Positions 26,874 through 35,218 of a stretch of DNA of 64,000 nt are shown here, piece by piece. How positions within the stretch are numbered: the first letter of the stretch is position 1; each line of letters starts with the position of its first letter. The translations under genes and the position numbers were made by a program. The stretch lies in assembly GCA_947627345.1 (NCBI GenBank), contig CANQVS010000003.1:1-64000 (forward strand). Reading direction: 5' to 3'. Below the pieces are notes generated by a model that saw only the letters and a list, made by a program, of their open reading frames with translations, did no database searches and was not told where the DNA came from. This stretch comes from an uncultured Clostridia bacterium. GTDB lineage: Bacteria; Bacillota; Clostridia; Oscillospirales; Acutalibacteraceae.

Positions 26874-27353
26874 TCAAAGCGAAGACAGATAGTCCCTGAT
26901 TGCCCCGACAACTCTCTCCTTTTGAGAGTGATACTCGGAAAAGCTGTGGATGCGGGCTAATTTTATTTTTTCACCAAGACTGTCGCCCTCGCCGCACATA
27001 ATCACAAAATTTTGCTTTGAAAAAGTCTTGGCAATTTCGAGTTGATGGTCATCTATATGCTCACCGAATTTTTTTAACCTCGGAACTACAATTACGGGCT
27101 TTTTTTCCTTTACTCCCGCGATAATTGTAGCTACACCGCTGTGAGTTATTAACAAATCGCAATTCTTTATGCAGTTTTTAAATTCGCTTTCATTTAAAAA
27201 CTCTCCCGAATCAAAGTTATGAGGCTTATAGTCGCTATGACCTATCTGGGCAAAGATTTTCTCGCCCTTAAGCTCGTCTACGGCAAGCTCGTCCATTTCT
27301 CTGAGTAATCTATTAAACTGAAATTTTTGTGTACCAACCGATACAAATATCAT
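26874..27353 (-). CDS. Alg13/PssE-type glycosyltransferase subunit (GT28 C-terminal domain)
   Basis: A 159-residue protein with MIFVSVGTQKFQFNRL at its start and the nucleotide-sugar site THSGVATIIAGVKEKKPVIVVPR. This is the C-terminal half of GT28 enzymes, as in Alg13, PssE and CpsG-type subunits. Such subunits bind the UDP-sugar and need an Alg14/PssD partner for membrane docking; the next gene supplies it. The ATG at 27353 follows GGTGGAG at good spacing, so the TTG of the ORF track is rejected. Confidence 0.85.
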   Translation of the reverse strand: MIFVSVGTQKFQFNRLLREMDELAVDELKGEKIFAQIGHSDYKPHNFDSGEFLNESEFKNCIKNCDLLITHSGVATIIAGVKEKKPVIVVPRLKKFGEHIDDHQLEIAKTFSKQNFVIMCGEGDSLGEKIKLARIHSFSEYHSQKERVVGAIRDYLSSL

Positions 27354-27418
27354 AGAATTCTCCACCCACAAATCTTATTTCTCAAAAGCCTTGCCATTAG
27401 CAAGTAAGAGCTCAAATA

Positions 27419-27874
27419 TCAAAAAATTCCGCCGTAATATTCCGCCTTGGAGTACAACTTTAAAAGGGGTTCCCACTGCACAAAAAATTTGTCGGCAATC
27501 GGATGAACTAATTTACCGGACAATGATTTTTCATAAACACGGGCAAACGACTCGATGTAAACAATTTTCTTACCCATTAGTTTGCCAATATAGCAGAACG
27601 GAACACAAATCATAGCTCCTGTTGTTATTATTACATTGGGGGATTCTTTTCTCAGTATTTTTAAGGCATTAAAAGTGAGTTTAATAAAATGAAATATAAA
27701 TCCTCTTTCACGGCGGTTAATCTGCTCAACACATATAATATTGTTAAGCTTGCTGTCCGAAGCCTGACCTCCCTCCTCGGTAACAAAACATACATCGTAG
27801 TCGTCCGTGAGTTCTTTAAGGCACATAAGTTCCTCCCAATGTCCCCCCGAAGAAGCAATCATACAAAGTTTCAT
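27419..27874 (-). CDS. Alg14/PssD-type glycosyltransferase subunit
   Basis: A 151-residue protein with the Alg14 start MKLCMIASSGGHWEEL and the motif IITTGAMICVPFCYIGKLMGKK. In this family the subunit recruits the Alg13-like partner to a lipid-linked acceptor at the membrane. It is the first gene of a two-gene operon with that partner, 65 bases upstream. The product is probably a sugar added to a lipid-linked surface-glycan precursor; the sugar is unknown. Confidence 0.85.
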   Translation of the reverse strand: MKLCMIASSGGHWEELMCLKELTDDYDVCFVTEEGGQASDSKLNNIICVEQINRRERGFIFHFIKLTFNALKILRKESPNVIITTGAMICVPFCYIGKLMGKKIVYIESFARVYEKSLSGKLVHPIADKFFVQWEPLLKLYSKAEYYGGIF

Positions 27875-28447
27875 ATTATTCCCCCATCATTATCTATCAT
27901 AATGTATTCCAATTTTTCGGGTATAGATATATGCCCCTGATAATTTTCTGTGCGTTGAGTTTATTGATATTTGAGAAATATTTTTCAATATAGTTTTCTG
28001 TATTAAGGGTTTTTATTGTTTATAATAACCAATTTTATTTGATTACCATAATTTAAAAGAACATACATTACCTCAAATACCTTTTAATAAACATTGTCGT
28101 TTAATTATGTCATAACAAAATTGTACTGCCGATAATATAATTCCACAAAATAATTTTATAAAACTTATTTTACATTAACATCACTTTTTTTTCAAGATAG
28201 TTTGTGTAACATACGATAAATAATAATCGTTTTATAATACTTTTATTTATAGTTTCACATAAAATATGTGTAAATAAATCGTAGCTGATAAGAAATTTTG
28301 ATATCAGAAAATGGTCGCACAAATGACTAAAATCACTTGTGCGACCTGTTACTTTATTAAAATTAAATAATATTTTTTAATACCGTTATATATAGCATCT
28401 TTTTGGAAGTCTATACTATTATCAGTAGTTCATTACCGAATATAATA
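27875..28447. other. AT-rich intergenic region
   Basis: About 570 bases, very AT-rich, with no convincing gene. It should hold the promoter of the glycosyltransferase pair, but no consensus site stands out. Only the terminator hairpin near 28313 is clear. Confidence 0.6.
28313..28346. terminator. Hairpin downstream of the flavodoxin lipoprotein gene
   Basis: GGTCGCACAA pairs with TTGTGCGACC across 14 bases, about 100 bases past the stop codon on the minus strand. Confidence 0.55.
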
Positions 28448-29188
28448 TCAGGCAGTTACATCAGATTCCTTCAACCAGTCCTTTACATCATCTTCGGCTT
28501 CATTTACTTCAGAGCCTATAACCGACAAACCCTCCTTTAATTTTGCGTTCGGGCAAAGCTTTGATATATCTTCCTCACTGCTTCCGAGCTGACTGCCCTC
28601 ATTGGTACAAAGCGGTAATATAGTTTTACCCGAAAAATCATATTCCTCTAAGAACGTGGATACAGGCATAGGAATCGTACCCCACCAAATCGGGTAAATC
28701 AGAATTACGGTATCGTAAGACGCCATATTTTTTACATGGTTTGCAAGCTTTGGGCGAGCGCTTTCCTCCTGCTCTTTTTTAGCTTTCGCTGTTGTGTCAT
28801 CATATAAGGACGGGTATTTATCAACCGTTTTAATAAAAAACAGCTCTCCCCCCGTTTCTTTCTGTACCATATCCGCGAGGATCTTTGCGTTTCCATAGAC
28901 TTTACTGCCTATTAAATTTACACTCGCGCTTGAAACAGCGTCTACGTCCTCTTTATACTCCGCATTTCCGATGCGTGAAAAATAAGCAATAAGTGTTTTA
29001 TTATTTTTTGTATTTTTCTTTGAATCTGATTCTTTCGTTTTCACACCTTTTGGAGTGCCGACAGAGCTTTTTGCGGAATCGGAAATTGACGCATTATTAT
29101 TTGTGTCAGCGCAAGCTGAAAATAAAGATACAATTATCATAAAGGATAAAAATATCAGTATGCTTTTAATTTTACCTTTATAAATCAT
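28448..29188 (-). CDS. Flavodoxin-fold lipoprotein
   Basis: A 246-residue lipoprotein: signal segment with lipobox LFSAC, a polar Ser/Lys linker, then a flavodoxin-like domain (KTLIAYFSRIGN, IYPIWWGTIPMPV, PLCTNEGSQLGSS). It probably binds FMN on the outer face of the membrane. The ATG at 29188 is used because GGAGGTG overlaps the ORF-track GTG. It is last in a run of redox genes (flavodoxin, alcohol dehydrogenase, hydrolase) that seems to be controlled by the MerR-type regulator. Confidence 0.85.
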   Translation of the reverse strand: MIYKGKIKSILIFLSFMIIVSLFSACADTNNNASISDSAKSSVGTPKGVKTKESDSKKNTKNNKTLIAYFSRIGNAEYKEDVDAVSSASVNLIGSKVYGNAKILADMVQKETGGELFFIKTVDKYPSLYDDTTAKAKKEQEESARPKLANHVKNMASYDTVILIYPIWWGTIPMPVSTFLEEYDFSGKTILPLCTNEGSQLGSSEEDISKLCPNAKLKEGLSVIGSEVNEAEDDVKDWLKESDVTA

Positions 29189-29263
29189 AAAACGCACCTC
29201 CGTCTATTTTATCAAACACTAAAAAAACAGACATTGTGTTTAACTTATATAACAAGCTTTTAA

Positions 29264-30433
29264 TTACAAACACATATGATAAATTTCTTCGACATCATCA
29301 GGAGTAAGGTCCGTAAAGCCGTGCAGAACATCAAAACGGCAAGCCTTTTCAGCCATTGCCTTAAAATCCTTATCGTCAATTCCAAGTTCGGAAAGTCTGC
29401 TCTTTAATCCGAGAGTTTCAAAGAAAAACTTTTCAAGCGCTTTTATTGCCTCTTTTGCTCCATCAATATCCGAAAGAGAAGAATTTACGCCGAGTACGTT
29501 TACTCCGAAACGCTTAATGCGCGGGGCGGTTTCCCCATCTAAAATATACGACAGCCAGCGAGGTGTGAGAATTGCGAGTCCGTGACCGTGAGTTATATCA
29601 TAAAACGCGGAAAGCTCGTGTTCCATAGCGTGACATACGGTAGACTGACTTAATCCGTCAAATAAAAATCCATTAAGCGCCCACGACGACGCCCACATAA
29701 GATTTGCTCTCGCGTCGTAGTCGTCAGGCTTTTTTATGGCAATCGGAGCATATTTTACAACTGTGCTTAAAACCTCCTCCTGCATACGGACGAGCATTTC
29801 CATCTGATCTTCCTTTGTAAAATATGCCATATCAAAAACGTGCGACATAATATCAGCGCTTCCGCACGCGGTCTGATAAGCGTTTACCGTATAGGTGTTT
29901 GTCGGGTCGAGGAATGACACATCGGGGTTGTTATCGGGAGCAAAGTAACCGTATTTCTCATTGGTTTCAATGTTACTGATAACACAGCCTCCGTCCATCT
30001 CGGAGCCTGTCGCCGAAAGTGTAAGAACGGTAACTATCGGCAGGGTTTTGTCAACCTCGGCTTTATGAGTAATTAAATCCCAGCAATCGCCGTCATAATA
30101 AGCGGCCGCGGCAATCGCCTTTGTCGCGTCAATTGTTGAGCCTCCGCCGACAGCAAGTAAAACGTCGATACCCTCTTTTTTGCAGATGTCCGCGCCCTTA
30201 TTTACTGTGGTATGGCGAGGATTCGGCTCAACTCCCGAAAGTTCAAAAACCTTCATATCCGCCTTTTCAAGCTCTTTAATCACCTTGTCGTAAAGACCTA
30301 TTCTCTTAATTGAACCTCCTCCGTAAACGAGTAGTACCTTTTTTCCGAATTTTGCAATTTCCTCGTTCAGGTTTTTGATAATATCTTTTCCGAAATAGAT
30401 TTTTGTTTTGTTGTGAAATACAAAGTCTTTCAT
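29264..30433 (-). CDS. Iron-containing alcohol dehydrogenase (butanol dehydrogenase/YqhD type)
   Basis: A 389-residue NAD(P)H-dependent enzyme reducing aldehydes to alcohols in the cytoplasm. It shows the nucleotide motif GGGSTIDATKAIA near 95-107, TATGSE-like LSATGSE, and the metal-binding residues in ADIMSH and HAMEHELSAFYDITHGHG. Similar YqhD/BDH enzymes scavenge reactive aldehydes, which fits the flanking flavodoxins and AdhR-like regulator. AGAGGT precedes the ATG. Confidence 0.92.
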   Translation of the reverse strand: MKDFVFHNKTKIYFGKDIIKNLNEEIAKFGKKVLLVYGGGSIKRIGLYDKVIKELEKADMKVFELSGVEPNPRHTTVNKGADICKKEGIDVLLAVGGGSTIDATKAIAAAAYYDGDCWDLITHKAEVDKTLPIVTVLTLSATGSEMDGGCVISNIETNEKYGYFAPDNNPDVSFLDPTNTYTVNAYQTACGSADIMSHVFDMAYFTKEDQMEMLVRMQEEVLSTVVKYAPIAIKKPDDYDARANLMWASSWALNGFLFDGLSQSTVCHAMEHELSAFYDITHGHGLAILTPRWLSYILDGETAPRIKRFGVNVLGVNSSLSDIDGAKEAIKALEKFFFETLGLKSRLSELGIDDKDFKAMAEKACRFDVLHGFTDLTPDDVEEIYHMCL

Positions 30434-30446
30434 ATTTTACCTCTTT

Positions 30447-30962
30447 CTACTTTACTGCGTTTTTTGCCCAATTTTCAACCTGTGAACGCGACGACGGCGC
30501 GTTTCCTCCGCGCACCTCAAGCGCCGAGCCGATAGTCGCTCCTCTGCACGAATTCTTTATAGTCTCAGGAACGCCACCCAAGCCTGAGCCTTCGTGCGTA
30601 ACAACATAGTGAACGGTCTTGTTTTTAAAATCAAGCTTTTCAAGCTGTGTGTATAAAGCCATAGGATATACTCCCCACCAATTAGGACCTACAATAAAAA
30701 TATTTTTATATTCAGAAATGTCTTTGAGATACTTTTTTAACTCGGGCCTCGCTTTTGCTCTGAGTTCTGCCTTAGCCTCCTTAGTGCAGGCTGTGTAATC
30801 CTCGCTGTATGGTTTTACTGTATCAACTTCAAATATGTCCGCGTCAACAGCGTCTTTAATAAAACCCGCAATTAACTCGGCGTTACCCTTTTCAATGCTT
30901 TTTATTGTTCCGTTAACGTAGTTTTGTCCTCTTCTTGAATAGTAAATAATAAGATTTTTCAT
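30447..30962 (-). CDS. Flavodoxin-family protein
   Basis: A 171-residue cytoplasmic flavodoxin-like protein with the FMN phosphate site YYSRRGQNY, the segment VGPNWWGVYPMALYTQLE, and HEGSGLGG. It lacks the signal peptide of its paralogue at 28.4 kb. The start ATG at 30962 follows GAGGTG; the longer GTG start overlaps that motif. It lies between the hydrolase and the alcohol dehydrogenase genes, with 13- and 22-base gaps. Confidence 0.88.
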   Translation of the reverse strand: MKNLIIYYSRRGQNYVNGTIKSIEKGNAELIAGFIKDAVDADIFEVDTVKPYSEDYTACTKEAKAELRAKARPELKKYLKDISEYKNIFIVGPNWWGVYPMALYTQLEKLDFKNKTVHYVVTHEGSGLGGVPETIKNSCRGATIGSALEVRGGNAPSSRSQVENWAKNAVK

Positions 30963-30984
30963 AAGAGTCACCTCGTCAGATTAA

Positions 30985-31959
30985 TTAAATAAGATGTGTA
31001 TTAAAAAATTCCGTAATTTTATCAAACGGTATTATGTCTTTTCTATCGTAAAGGTCTGTGTGAACCGCGTCTTTAATAATCATAAGCTCCTTATTATCAC
31101 CTTTTAACTTCTTGAACGCGTCCTCGCTGAAATACTTTGAGTGGGCTTTTTCTCCGTGTATTAATAAAACCGCACTTCTTATTTCATCGGCATACGAAAG
31201 AATAGGCATATTCATAAACGAAAGCGCGGAGGTCGTGTTCCAACCGCCGTTTGAATTAAGCGAACGCTTATGATAACCGCGTTTTGTTTTATAGTAATCA
31301 TAGTAATCCTTAACGAAGAACGGCGCGTCATCGGGCAACGGGTCAACAACACCTCCGCCTAACTGATATTCCCCGTTTTTATAGTCCTCCGTCCTCTGCG
31401 CGTTAAGTTTTTTCCTAAGCTCATAGCGTTCATCGGCGCCCATAGCGTCAAAATATCCGTTCGCGTTAACACGGCTCATATCGTACATTGTAGACGCGAC
31501 GGTTGCCTTAATGCGTGAATCTATAGCCGCAGTATTCAAAGCCATTCCGCCCCAACCGCAGATTCCGAGTATTCCGATACGCTCGCTGTCAACATTCTCC
31601 TGAACAGAAAGAAAATCAACCGCCGCGGAAAAATCTTCCGTATTAATATCGGGAGACGCAACGTATCTCGGCTGTCCTCCGCTTTCACCCGTAAAGGACG
31701 GGTCGAACGCTATTGTCAGAAATCCTCTTTCCGCGAGAGTTTGGGCATATAGTCCTGAGCTTTGCTCCTTAACTGCGCCGAAAGGTCCGCATACAGCTAC
31801 AGCGGAAAGCTTTCCCTGCGTGTTTTTCGGCTCATACAAATCGGCCGCTAAAGTTATTCCGTATCTGTTATGGAACGTAACCTTTCTGTGATTTACCTTT
31901 TCACTTTTAGGAAATGTCTTATCCCATTCATTTGTCAACGTTAATTCTTGATTTTTCAT
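30985..31959 (-). CDS. Alpha/beta hydrolase with a cysteine in the nucleophile elbow
   Basis: A 324-residue alpha/beta-hydrolase of the dienelactone-hydrolase-like type. The elbow reads GICGWGG instead of GxSxG, placing Cys where the nucleophile should be; a downstream His in KDAVHTD completes a likely triad. The substrate is unknown; Cys-type members include dienelactone hydrolases. The ATG at 31959 follows AAGGAGG, so the first eight residues of the ORF track are rejected. First gene of the operon read from the 19-base-spacer promoter. Confidence 0.85.
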   Translation of the reverse strand: MKNQELTLTNEWDKTFPKSEKVNHRKVTFHNRYGITLAADLYEPKNTQGKLSAVAVCGPFGAVKEQSSGLYAQTLAERGFLTIAFDPSFTGESGGQPRYVASPDINTEDFSAAVDFLSVQENVDSERIGILGICGWGGMALNTAAIDSRIKATVASTMYDMSRVNANGYFDAMGADERYELRKKLNAQRTEDYKNGEYQLGGGVVDPLPDDAPFFVKDYYDYYKTKRGYHKRSLNSNGGWNTTSALSFMNMPILSYADEIRSAVLLIHGEKAHSKYFSEDAFKKLKGDNKELMIIKDAVHTDLYDRKDIIPFDKITEFFNTHLI

Positions 31960-32006
31960 TTGTGCCTCCTTATAACTTGACATAGTATTTTTTTAATTAT
32001 ATGATT

Positions 32007-32052
32007 ATTATACAAGTTAAAGTTAACTTTAAGTCAATACTTATTTTATAAT
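32007..32052. promoter_or_regulatory. MerR-type divergent promoter and operator
   Basis: On the minus strand TTGACT (32037-32032) and TATAAT (32012-32007) are separated by 19 bases, the over-long spacer typical of MerR-activated promoters. The spacer contains the perfect 16-bp palindrome TTAAAGTTAACTTTAA (32017-32032). On the plus strand a TTAACT-like -35 inside the palindrome and TATAAT at 32047-32052 face the regulator gene. One operator can serve both directions. Confidence 0.75.
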
Positions 32053-32067
32053 TTTTGGAGGTTTTTT

Positions 32068-32520
32068 ATGGTTTATACAGTAGGTGAAATGGCAAAGGTA
32101 CTGGATGTTAACACATCAACGCTCAGATATTACGACAGCGAGGGACTTCTTCCCTATGTCGAAAGGTCAAGCGGAGGAATGAGAATGTTCAGCGAAAAAG
32201 ATTACGAAGCGCTTATGGTAATAAACTGTCTTAAAAAATCGGGACTTACAATTAAGGAAATTAAGCAGTTTATTGAAATGACAGAAAAGGGCGATGAAAC
32301 AATTGAAGAGCGTTTAAAGCTTTTTGAAAACCGTCGAAAGGCTGTACAAAAGCAGATTGACGAACTGCAAAAAACGAAGAAACTCTTAGACTATAAATGC
32401 TGGTACTATCAAACCGCCAAAAAAGCGGGAAGCGAGCAGTATGTAAAGAATATTTCTCCCGAAAAAATCCCCGAGGAAATCATAGAGGCTAAAAACACTC
32501 TCAAGCCAAAATCTGTTTAA
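32068..32520 (+). CDS. MerR-family regulator, AdhR/NmlR-like
   Basis: A 150-residue regulator with an N-terminal winged helix (YTVGEMAKVLDVNTSTLRYY), a dimerisation coiled coil and no long effector domain. Cys54 (VINCLKKSGL) sits where AdhR/NmlR-type sensors carry their electrophile-reactive cysteine. It is divergent from hydrolase-flavodoxin-ADH-flavodoxin genes whose promoter has a 19-base spacer and palindrome, so activation of that operon by reactive aldehydes or quinones is a reasonable inference. GGAGG precedes the ATG. Confidence 0.88.
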   Translation: MVYTVGEMAKVLDVNTSTLRYYDSEGLLPYVERSSGGMRMFSEKDYEALMVINCLKKSGLTIKEIKQFIEMTEKGDETIEERLKLFENRRKAVQKQIDELQKTKKLLDYKCWYYQTAKKAGSEQYVKNISPEKIPEEIIEAKNTLKPKSV

Positions 32521-32614
32521 AATCGGCTTTGTTTTCATTATTTTCAAGTATCCGCAGTTAGGTTGTCTGATTTTTGATTTTTACATAAAACGCTTTGATT
32601 TACCGCGGAATTTA

Positions 32615-33343
32615 TTAAGGCAGTTTGTTATATTCTTCGTCAGTTACAGGCTCGCACCATTCGGTTTCTGTTTTTTCTCCCGGAATTTCCTGGGCGATAT
32701 GCTGGAACCAGCTGTCCTTTGCCGCTCCGTGCCAATGCTTTACATTTGCCGGAATGTTTACCACATCTCCCGTATGCAGTTCTATCGGTTCACTGCCCTC
32801 TTCCTGATACCAACCGCGTCCGCTTACGCAAATGAGCATTTGACCTCCGCCCGATTTCGCGTGGTGAATGTGCCAGTTATTTCGGCAGGAAGGCTCAAAT
32901 GTAACGTTAAATGTCGGAACCTGCTCGCTTGTTAAAGGAGCGAGATAGCTTTGACCGATAAAATACTGCGCGTACGCGTCGTTCGGCTCGCCAATCGGAA
33001 ACGGCAGATTTTTTCCCTCGTTTTCATCTTCACCGTAAACTTCCTCAATCATCGGGAAAGTACTCCAAGCTTTGGGCCAACCGCAATAGAATGCGAGCTG
33101 TGTTACAATTTCAACAGCCTCCTGCTTAGTTACTCCGTGTTCCTTGCCTATAATTAAATGACTTTTCAACTGCGGATAAAGTCCTGCTGAAAACAATGCG
33201 GAAATAGTAACCATACTTCTGTCGCGGGCAGAAAGCTTATCCTCCCTTGCCCATACCTCTCCGAATAAAACATCATCATTTAACTGAGCGAATTTCGGAG
33301 CCAATTTTCCTAAATTTTCTCTGCCTGCCGTTTGCTTTTTCAT
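32615..33343 (-). CDS. Carboxymuconolactone decarboxylase-like/cupin fusion protein
   Basis: A 242-residue protein joining an N-terminal CMD/AhpD-like domain (about 10-105; ARDRSMVTISALFSAG) to a C-terminal cupin (about 140-225; metal ligands in WHIHHAKSGGGQ and HWHGA). Such proteins often sit beside aldo/keto reductases and LysR or MerR regulators in anaerobes; the reaction is unproven. ATG at 33343 with GAGGTG ahead. It follows the aldo/keto reductase gene and is probably in its operon. Confidence 0.85.
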   Translation of the reverse strand: MKKQTAGRENLGKLAPKFAQLNDDVLFGEVWAREDKLSARDRSMVTISALFSAGLYPQLKSHLIIGKEHGVTKQEAVEIVTQLAFYCGWPKAWSTFPMIEEVYGEDENEGKNLPFPIGEPNDAYAQYFIGQSYLAPLTSEQVPTFNVTFEPSCRNNWHIHHAKSGGGQMLICVSGRGWYQEEGSEPIELHTGDVVNIPANVKHWHGAAKDSWFQHIAQEIPGEKTETEWCEPVTDEEYNKLP

Positions 33344-33376
33344 AAATAACACCTCGATAAATTTATATTTTAATTA

Positions 33377-34219
33377 TTATTTTTGAGAGTTAAAATCGGG
33401 AGCAAATGCCAAAAAGCCTTCAAGCCCTTCTTTTGTCGCATTATAATATCGGATATTTTTATCAAGCCTTGCAATCTCCGCGATTTCATCATCTGTAAGA
33501 GTAAAATCAAAAATGTTTATGTTTTCCTTAATATGTTCGGGATTTTTCGAGCCGGGAATAACAATATTTCCTACCTGCGTATGCCAGCGGAGTATAATCT
33601 GCGCGCAGGTCTTTTTGTATTTTTCAGCGAGTTTTTTAAATATTTCTTCATTTATAAGTTTTTTATCGCCGTGACCCAGCGGATACCAAGCCATAATAAG
33701 TATATCGGGATAGCGCTTTTTAAGCTCATTCTGCGGAAAATACGGATGTGCCTCTACCTGAAATACAGACGGTCTTATACTTGTTTTACTGATAATCTCA
33801 TCAATCTGCTCAACCGAAAAGTTAGATAAACCGAGCGACTTTACCTTACCGTTTTCAACCGCTCTCTCCATAGCCTTATACGCGCTTATATAATCGCCGA
33901 CAGGCTGGTGCAAGAATAAAAGGTCGATATAATCTGTACCAAGTCTCTTAAGCGTTTGTTCAACCGCGTTGTCCGCGTCCTTATAAACGCTCGGCCAAAG
34001 CTTTGTAGAAATATACAAGTCCTCTCTGCTTTTACCGCTTTGTTTAATACCTCTGCCCACCGCTTTTTCGTTCATATAAGCGTTTGCGGTATCAATTAAA
34101 GTATAGCCGTTTTCAATGGCGCTTATGACAGCTTTCTGTGCATCGTCAGGCTCAAGAAGGAATGTTCCGATTCCCGCTGTGGGTATTTTTGTGTTATTAT
34201 TTAATAATACGTTTTTCAT
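33377..34219 (-). CDS. Aldo/keto reductase
   Basis: A 280-residue NADPH-dependent carbonyl reductase with the catalytic tetrad visible as Asp and Tyr in DTANAY, Lys in STKLW and His in LFLHQP. The cofactor-binding end is IVIPGSKNPEHIKENINIFDF. GGAGG precedes the ATG. It is divergent from a LysR-type regulator and upstream of the CMD-cupin gene, suggesting a small carbonyl-stress operon. Confidence 0.93.
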   Translation of the reverse strand: MKNVLLNNNTKIPTAGIGTFLLEPDDAQKAVISAIENGYTLIDTANAYMNEKAVGRGIKQSGKSREDLYISTKLWPSVYKDADNAVEQTLKRLGTDYIDLLFLHQPVGDYISAYKAMERAVENGKVKSLGLSNFSVEQIDEIISKTSIRPSVFQVEAHPYFPQNELKKRYPDILIMAWYPLGHGDKKLINEEIFKKLAEKYKKTCAQIILRWHTQVGNIVIPGSKNPEHIKENINIFDFTLTDDEIAEIARLDKNIRYYNATKEGLEGFLAFAPDFNSQK

Positions 34220-34273
34220 AACAGGACCTCCGTAATTTTATGGTATTATTTTATCCTATTATTCCCTAAAAGT

Positions 34274-34294
34274 ACAATATCAATTCTGTATTGT
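34274..34294. promoter_or_regulatory. LysR-type operator between the regulator and the reductase
   Basis: ACAATA-N9-TATTGT is a perfect 6-bp dyad with the T-N11-A core expected for LysR-type regulators. It lies in the 113-base divergent gap. A minus-strand promoter (TTGTAC, 18 bases, TAAAAT) lies just downstream towards the reductase. Confidence 0.55.
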
Positions 34295-34332
34295 GCTATA
34301 CTTAAAATGTATACTGAAAGCAGGTGGAGTTT

Positions 34333-35178
34333 ATGATAGAAATATATCTACTTGAACAGCTTGCGGCGGTGAAAGAATACGGTACTCTTTCGGACGCCGC
34401 AAAGCATTTAAGAATAGCACAGCCGTCAGTATCCCGCGCTATGAGAAAGATAGAGAGCGGACTGGGTGCGGAGCTGTTTACAAGAAGTAAAAACAAAATC
34501 ACTCTGAACGAAACGGGAAAACTCGCCGCCCAATACGCGCGGGACATACTCGATTTAGAAGAAAAAATGCAAAAGCATATAAAGGAATTTGATGAAAGTC
34601 TTAATTCTGTTTCAATAGGGAGTGTAGCGCCCGGACCTCTGATGGTACTTCTTCCAAGATTGGCTGTCACCGTGGCTGATACAACGGTCAGCTCAAATAT
34701 TTCGGACGAGGATGAACTTATTACAGGATTAAAAAACTCAAAATACAATCTTTTAATTCTTAACCGCCCCGTTAAAGATGAGAAATATGTCTGCACAAAA
34801 TACTTATCGGAACGCCTTTTTGCGAATGTAAGCCATTTTCATCCTGCCGCCGCTCAAAAGAAAATAAGCTTTAGTGAAATGGACGGTCAGAATTTTATTA
34901 TGTATTCAAGAGTCGGATTATGGGAAGAAATTGTGAAATCAAAAATGCCCGGTGCAAAATTTTTTAAGCAGGAAAATATGGACGCTGTCGCAGAGCTTTC
35001 AAGCCTGTCGGACCTCCCCACGTTTTCAACGGATATTACGCAGGAAGTTATAAACTCGCGAAGCAATATGGGAAGAGTTAATATTCCTTTTTCGGATAAA
35101 GAGGCGGAAATGCAGTTTTACCTTATCTACAACAAAAGCGATAAGAAAAGATTTGAAAAAATCATTTCTTCCGTTTAA
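34333..35178 (+). CDS. LysR-family transcriptional regulator
   Basis: A 281-residue regulator with an N-terminal helix-turn-helix (GTLSDAAKHLRIAQPSVSRAMRKIE) and a periplasmic-binding-like effector domain. The ATG at 34333 follows AGGTGGAG; the ORF-track GTG is part of that motif. Being divergent from the aldo/keto reductase with a T-N11-A dyad between, it probably regulates that operon and itself. Confidence 0.92.
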   Translation: MIEIYLLEQLAAVKEYGTLSDAAKHLRIAQPSVSRAMRKIESGLGAELFTRSKNKITLNETGKLAAQYARDILDLEEKMQKHIKEFDESLNSVSIGSVAPGPLMVLLPRLAVTVADTTVSSNISDEDELITGLKNSKYNLLILNRPVKDEKYVCTKYLSERLFANVSHFHPAAAQKKISFSEMDGQNFIMYSRVGLWEEIVKSKMPGAKFFKQENMDAVAELSSLSDLPTFSTDITQEVINSRSNMGRVNIPFSDKEAEMQFYLIYNKSDKKRFEKIISSV

Positions 35179-35218
35179 ATCTTATAAAACATTTATTAAT
35201 ATTTTTTAAGGAGAAGCT

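Noticed and set aside
27689-27940. 83-residue plus-strand ORF
   Set aside because: Shadow of the Alg14-type gene on the other strand.
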